From assembly GCF_014697585.1 (NCBI RefSeq), contig NZ_JACJSB010000034.1:1-48171 (forward strand): a stretch of DNA of 48,171 nt, read 5' to 3'. Positions 32,689 to 42,183 of this stretch are shown here, piece by piece. Numbering within the stretch: position 1 is the first letter of the stretch; each line of letters begins with the position of its first letter. The notes beneath the pieces were generated by a model. The model made no database searches, had not been told where the DNA came from, and saw only the letters and a list, made by a program, of their open reading frames with translations. This stretch comes from Dolichospermum sp. FACHB-1091 (GTDB lineage: Bacteria; Cyanobacteriota; Cyanobacteriia; Cyanobacteriales; Nostocaceae). A program made the translations under genes and the position numbers.

Positions 32689-35600
32689 TCAACCAGTATT
32701 TCTCATTCCGGCTGCAATACCGTTAATGGTTAATAATGCACCTCTGAGTAATTCTCCTTTGCTGTAACGAGAGTGAATTACACCAGTTGTAGGTGCATTT
32801 TTCGACTGACGTAGGCGTTTTAAGAGGGAAACTTGGATAAATCCTAAAGGGACAATTGTGCCATTTCTTAATTGTACAGAACGTTGTAAAATTGGATCAC
32901 CATCTAAGAGTTTTTCGTGTCCGGTGATTTTTAAAACTAAATCTCTAGTGAGGAAAAATTCCCGAGAAATTTGTTCAAACACATTCTCAAATCTAGTTTT
33001 GTCTTCAGGGTTAGATAATTCATTGACATAATGACGTGCCATTTCCATGTCCACTTTTGCTAAAGTCATTTCTGCTTTAGAAATCACCATTTTAAAGAAT
33101 GGCCACTTGAGGTAAAAATAGCGCAGTAATTTCAAATGTTGTTCTGGTTCTTCGTCCAGAAATTTTTGTAAAGCTGTACCAATTCCATACCAAGAAGGTA
33201 ATAAGAAGCGGGTTTGTGTCCAACTAAATACCCATGGGATAGCTCGTAAACTGCTTAAATCTTTTTTACCAGATGGACGACGGGCCGGACGAGAACTAAT
33301 TTGTAATTGGCTGATTTCTTCTATGGGTGTAACCTGGTGAAAGAAGTCAATAAAATCAGGTTGCTCATAAATTAGGTTACGATAGTGCTGACGAGAAGCA
33401 TGAGCTAATTCTTCCATGATCTCATTCCAAGGTTCAATATCATCAAACCCTGTCCCCAATAAACTCGCTTGAATTACTGCTGTGGTGATAGTCTCTAAGT
33501 GATATAAGGCTAAATCTAATAAGGAGTATTTAGAAGCTAATACTTCCCCTTGTTCGGTGATTTTGATCCGGCCGCTAATACTGTTACCCGGTTGGGCTAA
33601 AATTGCTTCATAAGCAGGACCGCCACCGCGACCTACAGACCCCCCGCGTCCGTGGAAAATCCGCAGATTTACACCATAACTTTCAGCAATTTTCTGGAGT
33701 GATTTTTGGGCTTTATGAATTTCCCAGTTACTACTTAAAAAACCAGAGTCTTTATTACTATCAGAATACCCTAGCATTACCTCCTGTAAGTTAGGACTGA
33801 GTGTAGCAATAGATGGATTTGTTTGTGCTTCTGTATTGTTAATTGCAGCGTAGCCTCCAGCCAGCATAGCACGATACAAAGGCAGTTCAAACAGTTGTCG
33901 CATTACACTTCTGGAACGTTGTAAATCTTCTACGGTTTCAAATAGAGGCACAACGCGAATTGTCCCCACCGCAAGTACAGGGTCAAATAAGGTTGATTCT
34001 TTGGCTAATAGTAAAACTTCTAGTACGTCGCTGACTTCCCGGCACATACTAATAATATAAGTTTGACAGATATTGATACCAAATTCCTGTTGCAGCGATC
34101 GCAAAATGCGGAAGGTTTGAATAACATCATTGGTTTTTTCGGAAAATGGTAATTCAGCGGGAATCAATGGTCTACGAGTTTGCAATTCTGCGGTTAACCA
34201 AGCTATTCTCTGTTCTTCGGATAATTCATGGTAAGATTGCGGTAAAAGCTGCAAATATTCCAGAATTTCATTAATTGCGTCAGCATGACGAGAAGATTCT
34301 TGACGAATATCTAATTGTGTGAGATTAAAGTCAAATATTTCTACTTGACAAATCAGATTTTCTAACTCTCGACAACTTAAACCTGTTTCCCGCAAGTTGC
34401 GTTGAATTAATAACAATTCCGCTAAAAATTCTGTACCGGACCGGTACTTATGTGCATCTTCATTTTGCGGCGTTTCTCGATTATATAAGGCTAAATTTCG
34501 ATCTCGTGTATTTTCTAGTCTTTTCAGTATATAAGATAACTTTAAACGATAAGGCTCTTGACGAAACCTTAAAGCTAAAGAGTCATAAACGCTACTTAAC
34601 TGTGACTGATCTAACTCCAGAGATTCCAGTAAATCTGGCAATACATCACTCCACTGCATAGACACGCTCAGTAATGTTATCAACTCTTTCACAGATTTAA
34701 TATACCGGTCTAAAACCATTTTCCGTTGATAACAGGCGGTTTTCCATGTTACTTCTGGTGTCACGGAGGGATTACCATCTCGGTCTGAACCTACCCAAGA
34801 ACCAAAGGAGCAGAAATTTGTCCCTGGTGGTTGTAACCAGGGAAAAGTTTCCTCTAGGGAGTATTTAAAGCGTTTATATAATTGTGTAATCCCATCAAAT
34901 AAAACCTCTTGAAAGTAGTGAAGGGCATAGTCTACTTCATCTAAAACCGTCGGTTTGAACTGATGCAACTCATCCGTACGCCACCAGAGACGAATTTCTT
35001 CCAGTAACCTCTCTTTGATTTCTGCTGTTTCCCAAGGATAACTACCAGCATGACTTATGCTATCATCCATTTTTTGTAGAAGATGTACCACCTGACGCTG
35101 TTTATCTCGGATAGTATGACGGACAATTTCCGTCGGGTGTGCGGTGAAAACCAAGCGGATATCCAGTTGAGAAATCAGGCGTTGAATTTGTTGTGGGGGA
35201 ACATTCAACTGAAATAATAGGGGAAATAAAGCCGCAAAACTGCCTTTTTGCTGAGTTTCCGGTGTCATTAAATCGCTACCTACTTCTTTCGTAATCAGTA
35301 CATCTTCCTCCCGTTGGTTAGTAGTATAAATGATACTGGGAAAAAGTTTTTGTTCAGGTTGAATTGCATAGCGGGTTAATTGCTGTTTTTGCTCGTATTC
35401 CTGCTCAATAATATTAATTAGCTGAAAATAGAGCGCAAAAGCACGGGCGGCGCGAATAGCCTCATTGATATTCAATTGTTCAATCAATTCTACGGCTGAG
35501 GCGGCTTGGTGATGTGTGGCTTGTCCTTCCGGGGAACAGAGATTCCGCAGTTGACGTAATAAATCTACCATTTCCTGACCACATTCTTGCCGGAGAACCG

Positions 35601-35706
35601 TTTCCCACAATTCCTCTACTACTTGTAGACGGTGACGTAAGAATAATTCCGAGTGTAGCACCGGAGAATCAATATTTTCAGCTTTCATACTTTTGATCAT
35701 ACTCAT
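32689..35706 (-). CDS. ppc: Phosphoenolpyruvate carboxylase
   Basis: PEP carboxylase adds bicarbonate to PEP to make oxaloacetate, the main anaplerotic reaction in cyanobacteria, which have an atypical TCA cycle. The 1005-residue product has the catalytic His motif [11 protein letters not shown], the PEP-binding [57 protein letters not shown], and the invariant C-terminus [10 protein letters not shown]. The length suits cyanobacterial forms. The plant-type phosphorylatable N-terminal Ser motif is not evident. Several ATGs lie at the N-terminus ([11 protein letters not shown]) and no Shine-Dalgarno decides between them. It is a single gene. Confidence 0.97.
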   Translation of the reverse strand: MSMIKSMKAENIDSPVLHSELFLRHRLQVVEELWETVLRQECGQEMVDLLRQLRNLCSPEGQATHHQAASAVELIEQLNINEAIRAARAFALYFQLINIIEQEYEQKQQLTRYAIQPEQKLFPSIIYTTNQREEDVLITKEVGSDLMTPETQQKGSFAALFPLLFQLNVPPQQIQRLISQLDIRLVFTAHPTEIVRHTIRDKQRQVVHLLQKMDDSISHAGSYPWETAEIKERLLEEIRLWWRTDELHQFKPTVLDEVDYALHYFQEVLFDGITQLYKRFKYSLEETFPWLQPPGTNFCSFGSWVGSDRDGNPSVTPEVTWKTACYQRKMVLDRYIKSVKELITLLSVSMQWSDVLPDLLESLELDQSQLSSVYDSLALRFRQEPYRLKLSYILKRLENTRDRNLALYNRETPQNEDAHKYRSGTEFLAELLLIQRNLRETGLSCRELENLICQVEIFDFNLTQLDIRQESSRHADAINEILEYLQLLPQSYHELSEEQRIAWLTAELQTRRPLIPAELPFSEKTNDVIQTFRILRSLQQEFGINICQTYIISMCREVSDVLEVLLLAKESTLFDPVLAVGTIRVVPLFETVEDLQRSRSVMRQLFELPLYRAMLAGGYAAINNTEAQTNPSIATLSPNLQEVMLGYSDSNKDSGFLSSNWEIHKAQKSLQKIAESYGVNLRIFHGRGGSVGRGGGPAYEAILAQPGNSISGRIKITEQGEVLASKYSLLDLALYHLETITTAVIQASLLGTGFDDIEPWNEIMEELAHASRQHYRNLIYEQPDFIDFFHQVTPIEEISQLQISSRPARRPSGKKDLSSLRAIPWVFSWTQTRFLLPSWYGIGTALQKFLDEEPEQHLKLLRYFYLKWPFFKMVISKAEMTLAKVDMEMARHYVNELSNPEDKTRFENVFEQISREFFLTRDLVLKITGHEKLLDGDPILQRSVQLRNGTIVPLGFIQVSLLKRLRQSKNAPTTGVIHSRYSKGELLRGALLTINGIAAGMRNTG

Positions 35707-35978
35707 AAGATACTCAAAATGTCTAATCTACCTTGTTTTGAGTATCCAATATTAAGCTGTTAGCTTTTTTAGGAACTACTCACAGGTTAATTTTACTTTT
35801 AACTGCTTTTGGTTTATTTTCAATAGGAAGAGGTAATTTGAATAAACCACTTCGCTAAATGCCTACTCATCATTTTAAGATAAAGTTCGCCTGCACTCAA
35901 CAGCAAACAGGAGAAAAGCTATTTTCAGAATATTTACCCTGTTGTCACTGACTCAAACCATGGGAACTAGAATACAAT

Positions 35979-36256
35979 ACAGGGGACAGGGAACAGGGAA
36001 CTATGAAATTCCCAAATTGAACCTTTAAAACTCTTACCTTTGCGTCTTTGCGCCTTTGCGTGAGACTAAAATTCATACCCTGAGTCAGCAACGCCGTTTT
36101 TTTATTCATTACAGGGAACAGGGAACAGGGGACAGGGAACAGGGAACTATGAAATTCCCGAATTGAACCTTTAAAACTCTTACCTTTGCGTCTTTGCGCC
36201 TTTGCGTGAGACTAAAATTCATACCCTGAGTCAGCAACGCCATTTTTTTATTCATT
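35979..36256. repeat. 132-bp tandem duplication with GGGAACA short repeats
   Basis: 35979-36110 and 36125-36256 are nearly identical (period 146). Each begins ACAGGGGACAGGGAACAGGG, a heptamer-type short tandem repeat known from heterocystous cyanobacteria, then TTTGCGTCTTTGCGCCTTTG, and ends CCTGAGTCAGCAACGCC, which resembles the ends of the MITE-like elements at 9651 and 39525. The surrounding 35707-36305 shows no gene. Confidence 0.85.
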
Positions 36257-36305
36257 CACCGGACACCAACAAAGTTAAATTTTTTACCAGTTTATCATCA
36301 GCATA

Positions 36306-39300
36306 ATGAACATATCTACCACATTAACAACCCGCTTAGACTTTTATTATCAAGAAATCAAAACAATTATTTTAGCGCGTCAAAATCCCATCACTGGTTT
36401 ATTACCTGCGAGTACCGCTGTAACCGCTCATGGTGATTATACAGATGCTTGGGTGCGAGATAATGTGTATAGTATATTAGCGGTTTGGGGTTTAGCTTTA
36501 GCATATCGCAAATTAGATAGTGATGGTGGTCGCACTTATGAACTAGAACATAGCGTAGTCAAATTAATGCGGGGTTTGTTATTCGCTATGATGCGACAAG
36601 CTCATAAAGTAGAGAAATTTAAATATACACAATCCTTATTAGATGGACTTCACGCTAAATACAATACATCCACAGGTGATATTGTAGTTGGTGATGATGA
36701 ATGGGGACATTTACAACTTGACGCTACATCTATTTTCTTGTTAATGTTAGCAGAAATGACCGCCAGTGGATTATCAATTATTTTTACATTAGATGAAGTT
36801 AACTTTGTTCAAAATCTAGTTTATTATATTGGTAGAGCTTACCGGACACCAGATTTTGGAATTTGGGAACGGGGTAATAAAATTAATCATGGTAATGCAG
36901 AATTAAACGCCAGTTCTTTGGGAATGGCTAAAGCAGCTTTAGAAGCAGTAAATGGACTCAATTTATTTGGTGTTTATGGTAGTCAAACCTCAGTAATTCA
37001 CGTTTTACCAGATGAAATTGCGAGAGCAAGAATCACCTTAGAATCATTATTACCCAGAGAATCAGGTTCTAAAGAAATTGATGGGGCGTTATTAAGCATT
37101 ATTAGTTATCCCGCTTTTGCTGTCGAAGATGATAAATTACGAGAGCGAACCTTTAAAGAGATTGTGAGTAAATTAGCCGGAAAATATGGCTGTAAACGCT
37201 TTTTAAGAGATGGACATCAAACAGTTTTAGAAGACACCGAACGTTTACATTATGAACCTGGTGAATTGAAAGAATTTGAACATATTGAATGTGAGTGGCC
37301 ATTATTTTTCACTTATTTAGTTCTTGATGGTTTATTTCGCGGTGAACAAACACAAGTTGAGAAATATCAACAACTTTTAAAATCACTATTGGTAGAACAA
37401 AATGGATTACAACTATTACCAGAACTGTATTATATTCCTGAAGAAAATATAGAAGCAGAAAAATTAAATCCCCAAACTCAATTAAGATTACCTAACGAAA
37501 ATATTCCCTTAGTTTGGGCGCAAAGTCTATATTATTTGGGAGAAATGTTAAGCGAGGGTTTAATTTCCTTGGGAGATATTGATCCTTTAGGTAGACATTT
37601 AAGCATAGGGAAAAAACGCAATTCCTTAGTACAAATTGCTTTAATAGCCGAAGATGAAGAATTACAAAATCAGTTAGAAATATATGGAATTGAAACCCAA
37701 ACACCTAACCAATTAGCACCGATTCAAGTTAGAAAATCTGAAGAACTTTCGCAAATTTACACCCAAATTGGTAGAAATGATCAATTAGGTTTAACAGGTC
37801 GTCCCCTGCGAAGACTGAGAAGTTTAACGACATCAAGATTTTTTAAAATTCAAGATCAAACAGTTGTATTTTTACCATCATTTTTAGATTCTCAGCAATT
37901 TTATCTAACTCTTGATTATCACTTTTTAGTAGATCAAATTAGAGGAGAATTAGCTTATATTCAAAAATATTGGAGTGATTTAGGTCGTCCGACTTTGACC
38001 TTAATGATTACTCGGACAATGCTAGAAACTGGTGCAGAAGCACTATTAGAATTAATGCAAGAACTCAAAGATGGTATTTGTCATGGAGTGCAGGTAAAAT
38101 TAGGAAAATTAAATCAATTAATGCTGACAGCCGCAATTCAAAAAATTGATTTTTTGTCAGATATAACATTATCTCAATCATCAGTAATTAATCAAAAAAT
38201 TCGTTGTAATTATCTGACTTCCCATTTAGAAAAAAGTTGGTCCTTGGGACATACTCAAGAATTTAAAATGGAATGCGAAACCAACTTAAATTTATTATTA
38301 CAATATTTGCGTTCATCGGAAAATATTTATGAGCAGATTGAATTACTGCAAACATTAAGTCGCTTACAGGGTTTAGAATTTAATACAGGTTATGGAGGTC
38401 CAAATCATAAAGTCACTGTAGCTGATTTACTGGATGAAGTTTACAACAAAGCCGGCGATTTAGGGATTTGGGCGGTGGTACGACGGGCTGCGGGTTTACG
38501 TCAAATGCTTGATATTGGCTTATCAGACGCGGTAACGAGTATTTTGGTACAAGGAAAGCAAATTGCAGTCGGGAGGGCTTATAGTCAGGCTTCTTTGATG
38601 GTTGTTCCCATGTCTGCAAATGAAATTGCTGAGAAAATCAATAACTTCTGTCGTGAGGATATCCGCGACCGGGTTTTAACACAAGAAATTCTCATTTATC
38701 TTGGTGTTTTAATCAAATCTGAACCAAAATTATTTCGCGGTTTTATCACATTAAGAGTCGGTTATCTGATTCTTTTAATTACTAGCGAAATAGCTAGAGA
38801 ATTTAATCTCACCCAAGATGAAGCTTATGAAAAATTAATGGAGTTATCACCTTTTGAAGTGAAAATGCGTTTGCGTCAAGTGTTAACCGGATATAGTGGT
38901 GTAAGTAATTTATTGCGTCAACAGGAATCATTGCACGTCAAACAAAAAGAAAGTGATATCGCTTGGGTTGTGTTACCTGTAAATAGTGAAGAAATAGAAG
39001 TTCCTCCCCATGGTTGGCGCAGATTTCGTCAAGCAGAAGGCGCATTAAATCGTGTACCCAAGAACTTTTTTAAACAAGTTTGGCTATTAATGCAGCATTG
39101 CAAAGGTGTAGTTATTGGTGATAAATTAGAACGACGGAATCGTTTAGAAAGTGAAATTATGCTTTCAGAAATGACCGCAGGAGAAAGAAATTTTGCTTTA
39201 TTGGTTGAACATTTACTGAATAAAATTGAAGCCCCTGAATATCGTCAAGTCAATGTAGAAGCCCTGATGGAATTGGCTACAATCGTGGCTAATAACCCGA

Positions 39301-39512
39301 ACTTGCAAATTGAAGAATATATCGTTTTAGATGTGTTAATCGGTCACGCAGTGCGGTTAGCGTGGTTAGAAAATCATCCCCATCGTCAAGATAATTATGA
39401 TGAAGATAAAGCTCATGCCTGGCCATCATTTTATAATAGTTCTCCTCAAGATTGCGCTAATTATATTTTGAAGGCCTTTAGATTCTTAACGGAGTTTGTG
39501 AAAGATATTTGA
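36306..39512 (+). CDS. GH15-like / phosphorylase kinase alpha-beta-like protein
   Basis: The 1068-residue protein starts with a glucoamylase-type (alpha/alpha)6 domain: ARQNPITGLLPASTAVTAHG, DYTDAWVRDNVYSILAVWGL and GDDEWGHLQLDATSIFLLML, followed by GIWERGNKINHGNAELNASS. This is closer to eukaryotic phosphorylase kinase alpha/beta subunits than to secreted glucoamylases. The second half lacks a recognisable catalytic domain. No signal peptide is present, so it is cytoplasmic. A role in glycogen metabolism is likely but unproven; cyanobacteria store glycogen and lack a known phosphorylase kinase. The next gene, convergent, encodes a protein with a starch-binding domain, which fits the same theme. 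Confidence 0.85.
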   Translation: MNISTTLTTRLDFYYQEIKTIILARQNPITGLLPASTAVTAHGDYTDAWVRDNVYSILAVWGLALAYRKLDSDGGRTYELEHSVVKLMRGLLFAMMRQAHKVEKFKYTQSLLDGLHAKYNTSTGDIVVGDDEWGHLQLDATSIFLLMLAEMTASGLSIIFTLDEVNFVQNLVYYIGRAYRTPDFGIWERGNKINHGNAELNASSLGMAKAALEAVNGLNLFGVYGSQTSVIHVLPDEIARARITLESLLPRESGSKEIDGALLSIISYPAFAVEDDKLRERTFKEIVSKLAGKYGCKRFLRDGHQTVLEDTERLHYEPGELKEFEHIECEWPLFFTYLVLDGLFRGEQTQVEKYQQLLKSLLVEQNGLQLLPELYYIPEENIEAEKLNPQTQLRLPNENIPLVWAQSLYYLGEMLSEGLISLGDIDPLGRHLSIGKKRNSLVQIALIAEDEELQNQLEIYGIETQTPNQLAPIQVRKSEELSQIYTQIGRNDQLGLTGRPLRRLRSLTTSRFFKIQDQTVVFLPSFLDSQQFYLTLDYHFLVDQIRGELAYIQKYWSDLGRPTLTLMITRTMLETGAEALLELMQELKDGICHGVQVKLGKLNQLMLTAAIQKIDFLSDITLSQSSVINQKIRCNYLTSHLEKSWSLGHTQEFKMECETNLNLLLQYLRSSENIYEQIELLQTLSRLQGLEFNTGYGGPNHKVTVADLLDEVYNKAGDLGIWAVVRRAAGLRQMLDIGLSDAVTSILVQGKQIAVGRAYSQASLMVVPMSANEIAEKINNFCREDIRDRVLTQEILIYLGVLIKSEPKLFRGFITLRVGYLILLITSEIAREFNLTQDEAYEKLMELSPFEVKMRLRQVLTGYSGVSNLLRQQESLHVKQKESDIAWVVLPVNSEEIEVPPHGWRRFRQAEGALNRVPKNFFKQVWLLMQHCKGVVIGDKLERRNRLESEIMLSEMTAGERNFALLVEHLLNKIEAPEYRQVNVEALMELATIVANNPNLQIEEYIVLDVLIGHAVRLAWLENHPHRQDNYDEDKAHAWPSFYNSSPQDCANYILKAFRFLTEFVKDI

Positions 39513-39524
39513 TATGATTAAATA

Positions 39525-39663
39525 GGGCTTGCTGAAAAAGTTGTCTGTGAGAGGATGTTTGAAAAGTTTTTAATAGACATCTCCGAAAAATATTGTAGAG
39601 ACGTTCCTCATGCAGGGATTCTCGTCTCTACACCTAAATTCATACCTGGTTTCAGCAACGCCG
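39525..39663. repeat. MITE-like element, relative of the one in tnpA
   Basis: The right end TTCAGCAACGCCG (39651-39663) and the ~60 bases before it, including TGTAGAGACGTTCCTCATG and CTCGTCTCTACACC, match 9711-9771 closely. The left end GGGCTTGCTGAA (39525-39536) is a one-base-shorter version of the inverted repeat. It lies just after the GH15-like stop, between convergent genes. Confidence 0.7.
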
Positions 39664-39670
39664 TATTTAG

Positions 39671-41947
39671 TTAGTTCTTCGGCGGATTTGGTGGACACCA
39701 AAACAGGTTTTTACTCGACACACCCAAAGATTCTAAAATCCCCCGCATTACATCTGTACAGTACATCCAATGCCCCAAATCATCATACATTCGATCAGGA
39801 TTAAACTCAAAATTGTAATGCAATACATGAGGCAGATTTGAGAACTCATCAGAAGATTGGGGAGAAAGAATCAACAATTGAAACGGCTTACCTTGACATT
39901 GTTTTTCCAGTTTATTAAGTAAATCAATTACTCCACCTCGGTCAGCAATACCCGTACGGACAAAAAGCACCTCGTCACAGTGCTGGAGTGCGTACCAAAA
40001 TCTTTCAGAACGTGCCGTATAACGAACCCGCATCCTTTCATAAACGGGAGACATATCATTAACAGGGTCTTCCGTATCTTCGACTTCATGGGCAAAAGAT
40101 AATCCCCCCCATTTACTGTGGTAAATTCTGCGTTCCTCGGAATTGTAATGCAGCAAATGAGGATTCCACATATCATAAAAACCATTTTCAATGATATCTG
40201 CAATATCTGCAATTTTGGTAGTGCGAGTCAAATCAAAAGGAAAAGCCGGACCGTCGTATTCCATCTTATACAATAACATTCGCACCGCACAGCGATCGCC
40301 CAAAGGCAGAATCGCCACCCGACTAATTTCTGCTAATTTGCATTTATATTGCAAAAATACCGCTGATTTGGGTGGTGCTTTTACCCGACTTTCCAAGCCA
40401 TCCTGACCAATCATCATTGTCCGAAAAGGTGCATCAGGATAAAAAGGATCTTCGTATACACCTGACGGCATAGCTTTTAATGCTTTGCGTATCTCTGGCC
40501 ACATCGGCTGGATATTGTATTCATTATCTGATTCGTTGATAATCCAGATGTGATATTCATCTTGTTGTAAAATTCCCAGATGCCCATCATAAAACAAAAC
40601 TTGGGAGTTATTCGGAGCAAAGAGATGGAAAGCGGCGTGATATTCCAGGTCAGCACCAGGGGGAATATTAACAGTTGTGGAAATAGTTCCATTCTCTTGC
40701 ACAGCAAAGAAAGGCAGTATTCCTTTCTCGGCATTTAGGGATAACAACTTAGCAATGTAAATACCTGGGATTAATCCCGCCTGATTTTGCAGACCAGTTT
40801 GTAATTCTTGCCAATAGGGAGCGATAGTATAATTATATTTTGATGGATTTCTAACCCGCAAACTCTTCTCCTCCATAGAGGCACAGACATAGAAACCTGC
40901 ATTATCAAGGTAGATAGGAACTTCGTTCGGTTGCCAAAAGCGTTGTTTTTCTTTTGTTAATTCGTCTTTGTCAATTTGGAACAGGCTTAGGTCTATTGCC
41001 TCATACATTAGCCGATGCCCGATGGTATTAGGATGAGACGGGTCAAAAGATGTCCCCTCTTGCCAACGTCCATGACCGTTATCTACTGCTGCTAACCAAT
41101 CCAAAATCGGTACACCCCAATTTAACATTCGGTTGTGGGTATCCTTCAACAGCCAATCATGTTCGGGGGAATAATCACCATGGGGATATACTCCCCCTAA
41201 AATTGGACGTGCGCCCAGTGTCCGGGTCATTTTTACCAACTGCTGCAAACCACTTTCAAACCGTCGCTGTACTGCCCTTCTTTCGTGAGGAGAACAATAG
41301 GCTAACCCTTCGTTACCCAACGATAAAGCAATAATTACTACATCTGGTTTTTCTGGGGTAACTACTGAGGCAAATCTGGCGATGGTTCTACTGACATTTG
41401 CGCCTGACTCTGATAAATTTATGACTTGATGCCCATATTTTTGTTGTAAATCCTGTGCTAACAGCCAAGCCCAGCCTTTCAATAACCAAGCTTTATGTCC
41501 CAAGGCTACAGAACTGCCAATCACCACAATTTTCAAACTGTCCAGACCGCCCGACTCTTTTTTTAGGGCTTTATTGTCAGTAAAATCTCTGAAATAACCA
41601 AAGGCATAAGGTTGTAAATAACCATAAGCACCATCATCGACAACAATAGTACCGGACTGTTCTTCAGGGTTAATTGGTAGCCAGCGGTTTGCACCCATAG
41701 CTTCCCATTGTCCATGTCCTTTAGCATCAATGCGTACATACTTATATTCGACTCTTTGGTAATTATTTAAGGCCAAAGACGGCTGAAAATTAATTTCTTG
41801 ATCTGTCCACCATAAAGGATAGCAATCGCCACTGGTACGGAGATGAACACATTTGGTAATGTCCCACAATCCCAATTCGGGAGTAGAACCGACGATACCA
41901 ATGGATTCACCAGCTTGTGTATATGCAGTAACCTGGAATTGATACAT
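39671..41947 (-). CDS. CBM20 - SGNH hydrolase - DUF1796 fusion protein
   Basis: The 758-residue protein has three parts. Residues 1-105 are a starch-binding CBM20 domain (FQVTAYTQAGESIGIVGSTP, then ELGLWD and VEYKYV). Residues 137-325 are an SGNH/GDSL-type hydrolase: VVIGSSVALG (block I, Ser 145 or 146), SLGNEG (GN at 211-212) and DPSHPNTIGH (D302, H305). From about 550 to 750 is a DUF1796-type domain (ILPLGDRCAVRMLLYKMEYD, then PAFPFDLTRTTKIADI), a putative papain-like fold. There is no signal peptide, so it is cytoplasmic. It may remove ester groups from glycogen or another glucan. It is convergent with the GH15-like gene. Confidence 0.78.
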   Translation of the reverse strand: MYQFQVTAYTQAGESIGIVGSTPELGLWDITKCVHLRTSGDCYPLWWTDQEINFQPSLALNNYQRVEYKYVRIDAKGHGQWEAMGANRWLPINPEEQSGTIVVDDGAYGYLQPYAFGYFRDFTDNKALKKESGGLDSLKIVVIGSSVALGHKAWLLKGWAWLLAQDLQQKYGHQVINLSESGANVSRTIARFASVVTPEKPDVVIIALSLGNEGLAYCSPHERRAVQRRFESGLQQLVKMTRTLGARPILGGVYPHGDYSPEHDWLLKDTHNRMLNWGVPILDWLAAVDNGHGRWQEGTSFDPSHPNTIGHRLMYEAIDLSLFQIDKDELTKEKQRFWQPNEVPIYLDNAGFYVCASMEEKSLRVRNPSKYNYTIAPYWQELQTGLQNQAGLIPGIYIAKLLSLNAEKGILPFFAVQENGTISTTVNIPPGADLEYHAAFHLFAPNNSQVLFYDGHLGILQQDEYHIWIINESDNEYNIQPMWPEIRKALKAMPSGVYEDPFYPDAPFRTMMIGQDGLESRVKAPPKSAVFLQYKCKLAEISRVAILPLGDRCAVRMLLYKMEYDGPAFPFDLTRTTKIADIADIIENGFYDMWNPHLLHYNSEERRIYHSKWGGLSFAHEVEDTEDPVNDMSPVYERMRVRYTARSERFWYALQHCDEVLFVRTGIADRGGVIDLLNKLEKQCQGKPFQLLILSPQSSDEFSNLPHVLHYNFEFNPDRMYDDLGHWMYCTDVMRGILESLGVSSKNLFWCPPNPPKN

Positions 41948-41979
41948 GGGTTTTTGCTGATGTAGGGATACAATACTTT

Positions 41980-42159
41980 ATGGAAAGGCTGAATCCTTGC
42001 AGATACTTTGACAGAATATCACGTATCACACCTAGCGAGGATGAAAAATATGTAGAAAATTACCCAGGTTGTCAATTAATTAACCCTACTGGTCAAATTC
42101 GCCAACTCAATCACAAAGATTTTTTAAGCCTGTGGCAAAATTTAGTAAAGTTGTCATAG
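41980..42159 (+). CDS. Possible small protein (59 aa) upstream of valS
   Basis: An ATG frame of 59 codons (MERLNPCRYFDRISRITPSE, then DEKYVENYPGCQLINPTGQI and HKDFLSLWQNLVKLS) lies in the 236-bp space between the CBM20 fusion and valS. Its amino-acid mix (Cys, Trp, Tyr, Asp, few runs) looks protein-like, unlike the other short frames in the spacers. There is no clear Shine-Dalgarno; GGGA lies 14 bases upstream. I do not recognise it. Confidence 0.4.
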   Translation: MERLNPCRYFDRISRITPSEDEKYVENYPGCQLINPTGQIRQLNHKDFLSLWQNLVKLS

Positions 42160-42183
42160 AATTATTATTCTATTATTCTCAAC

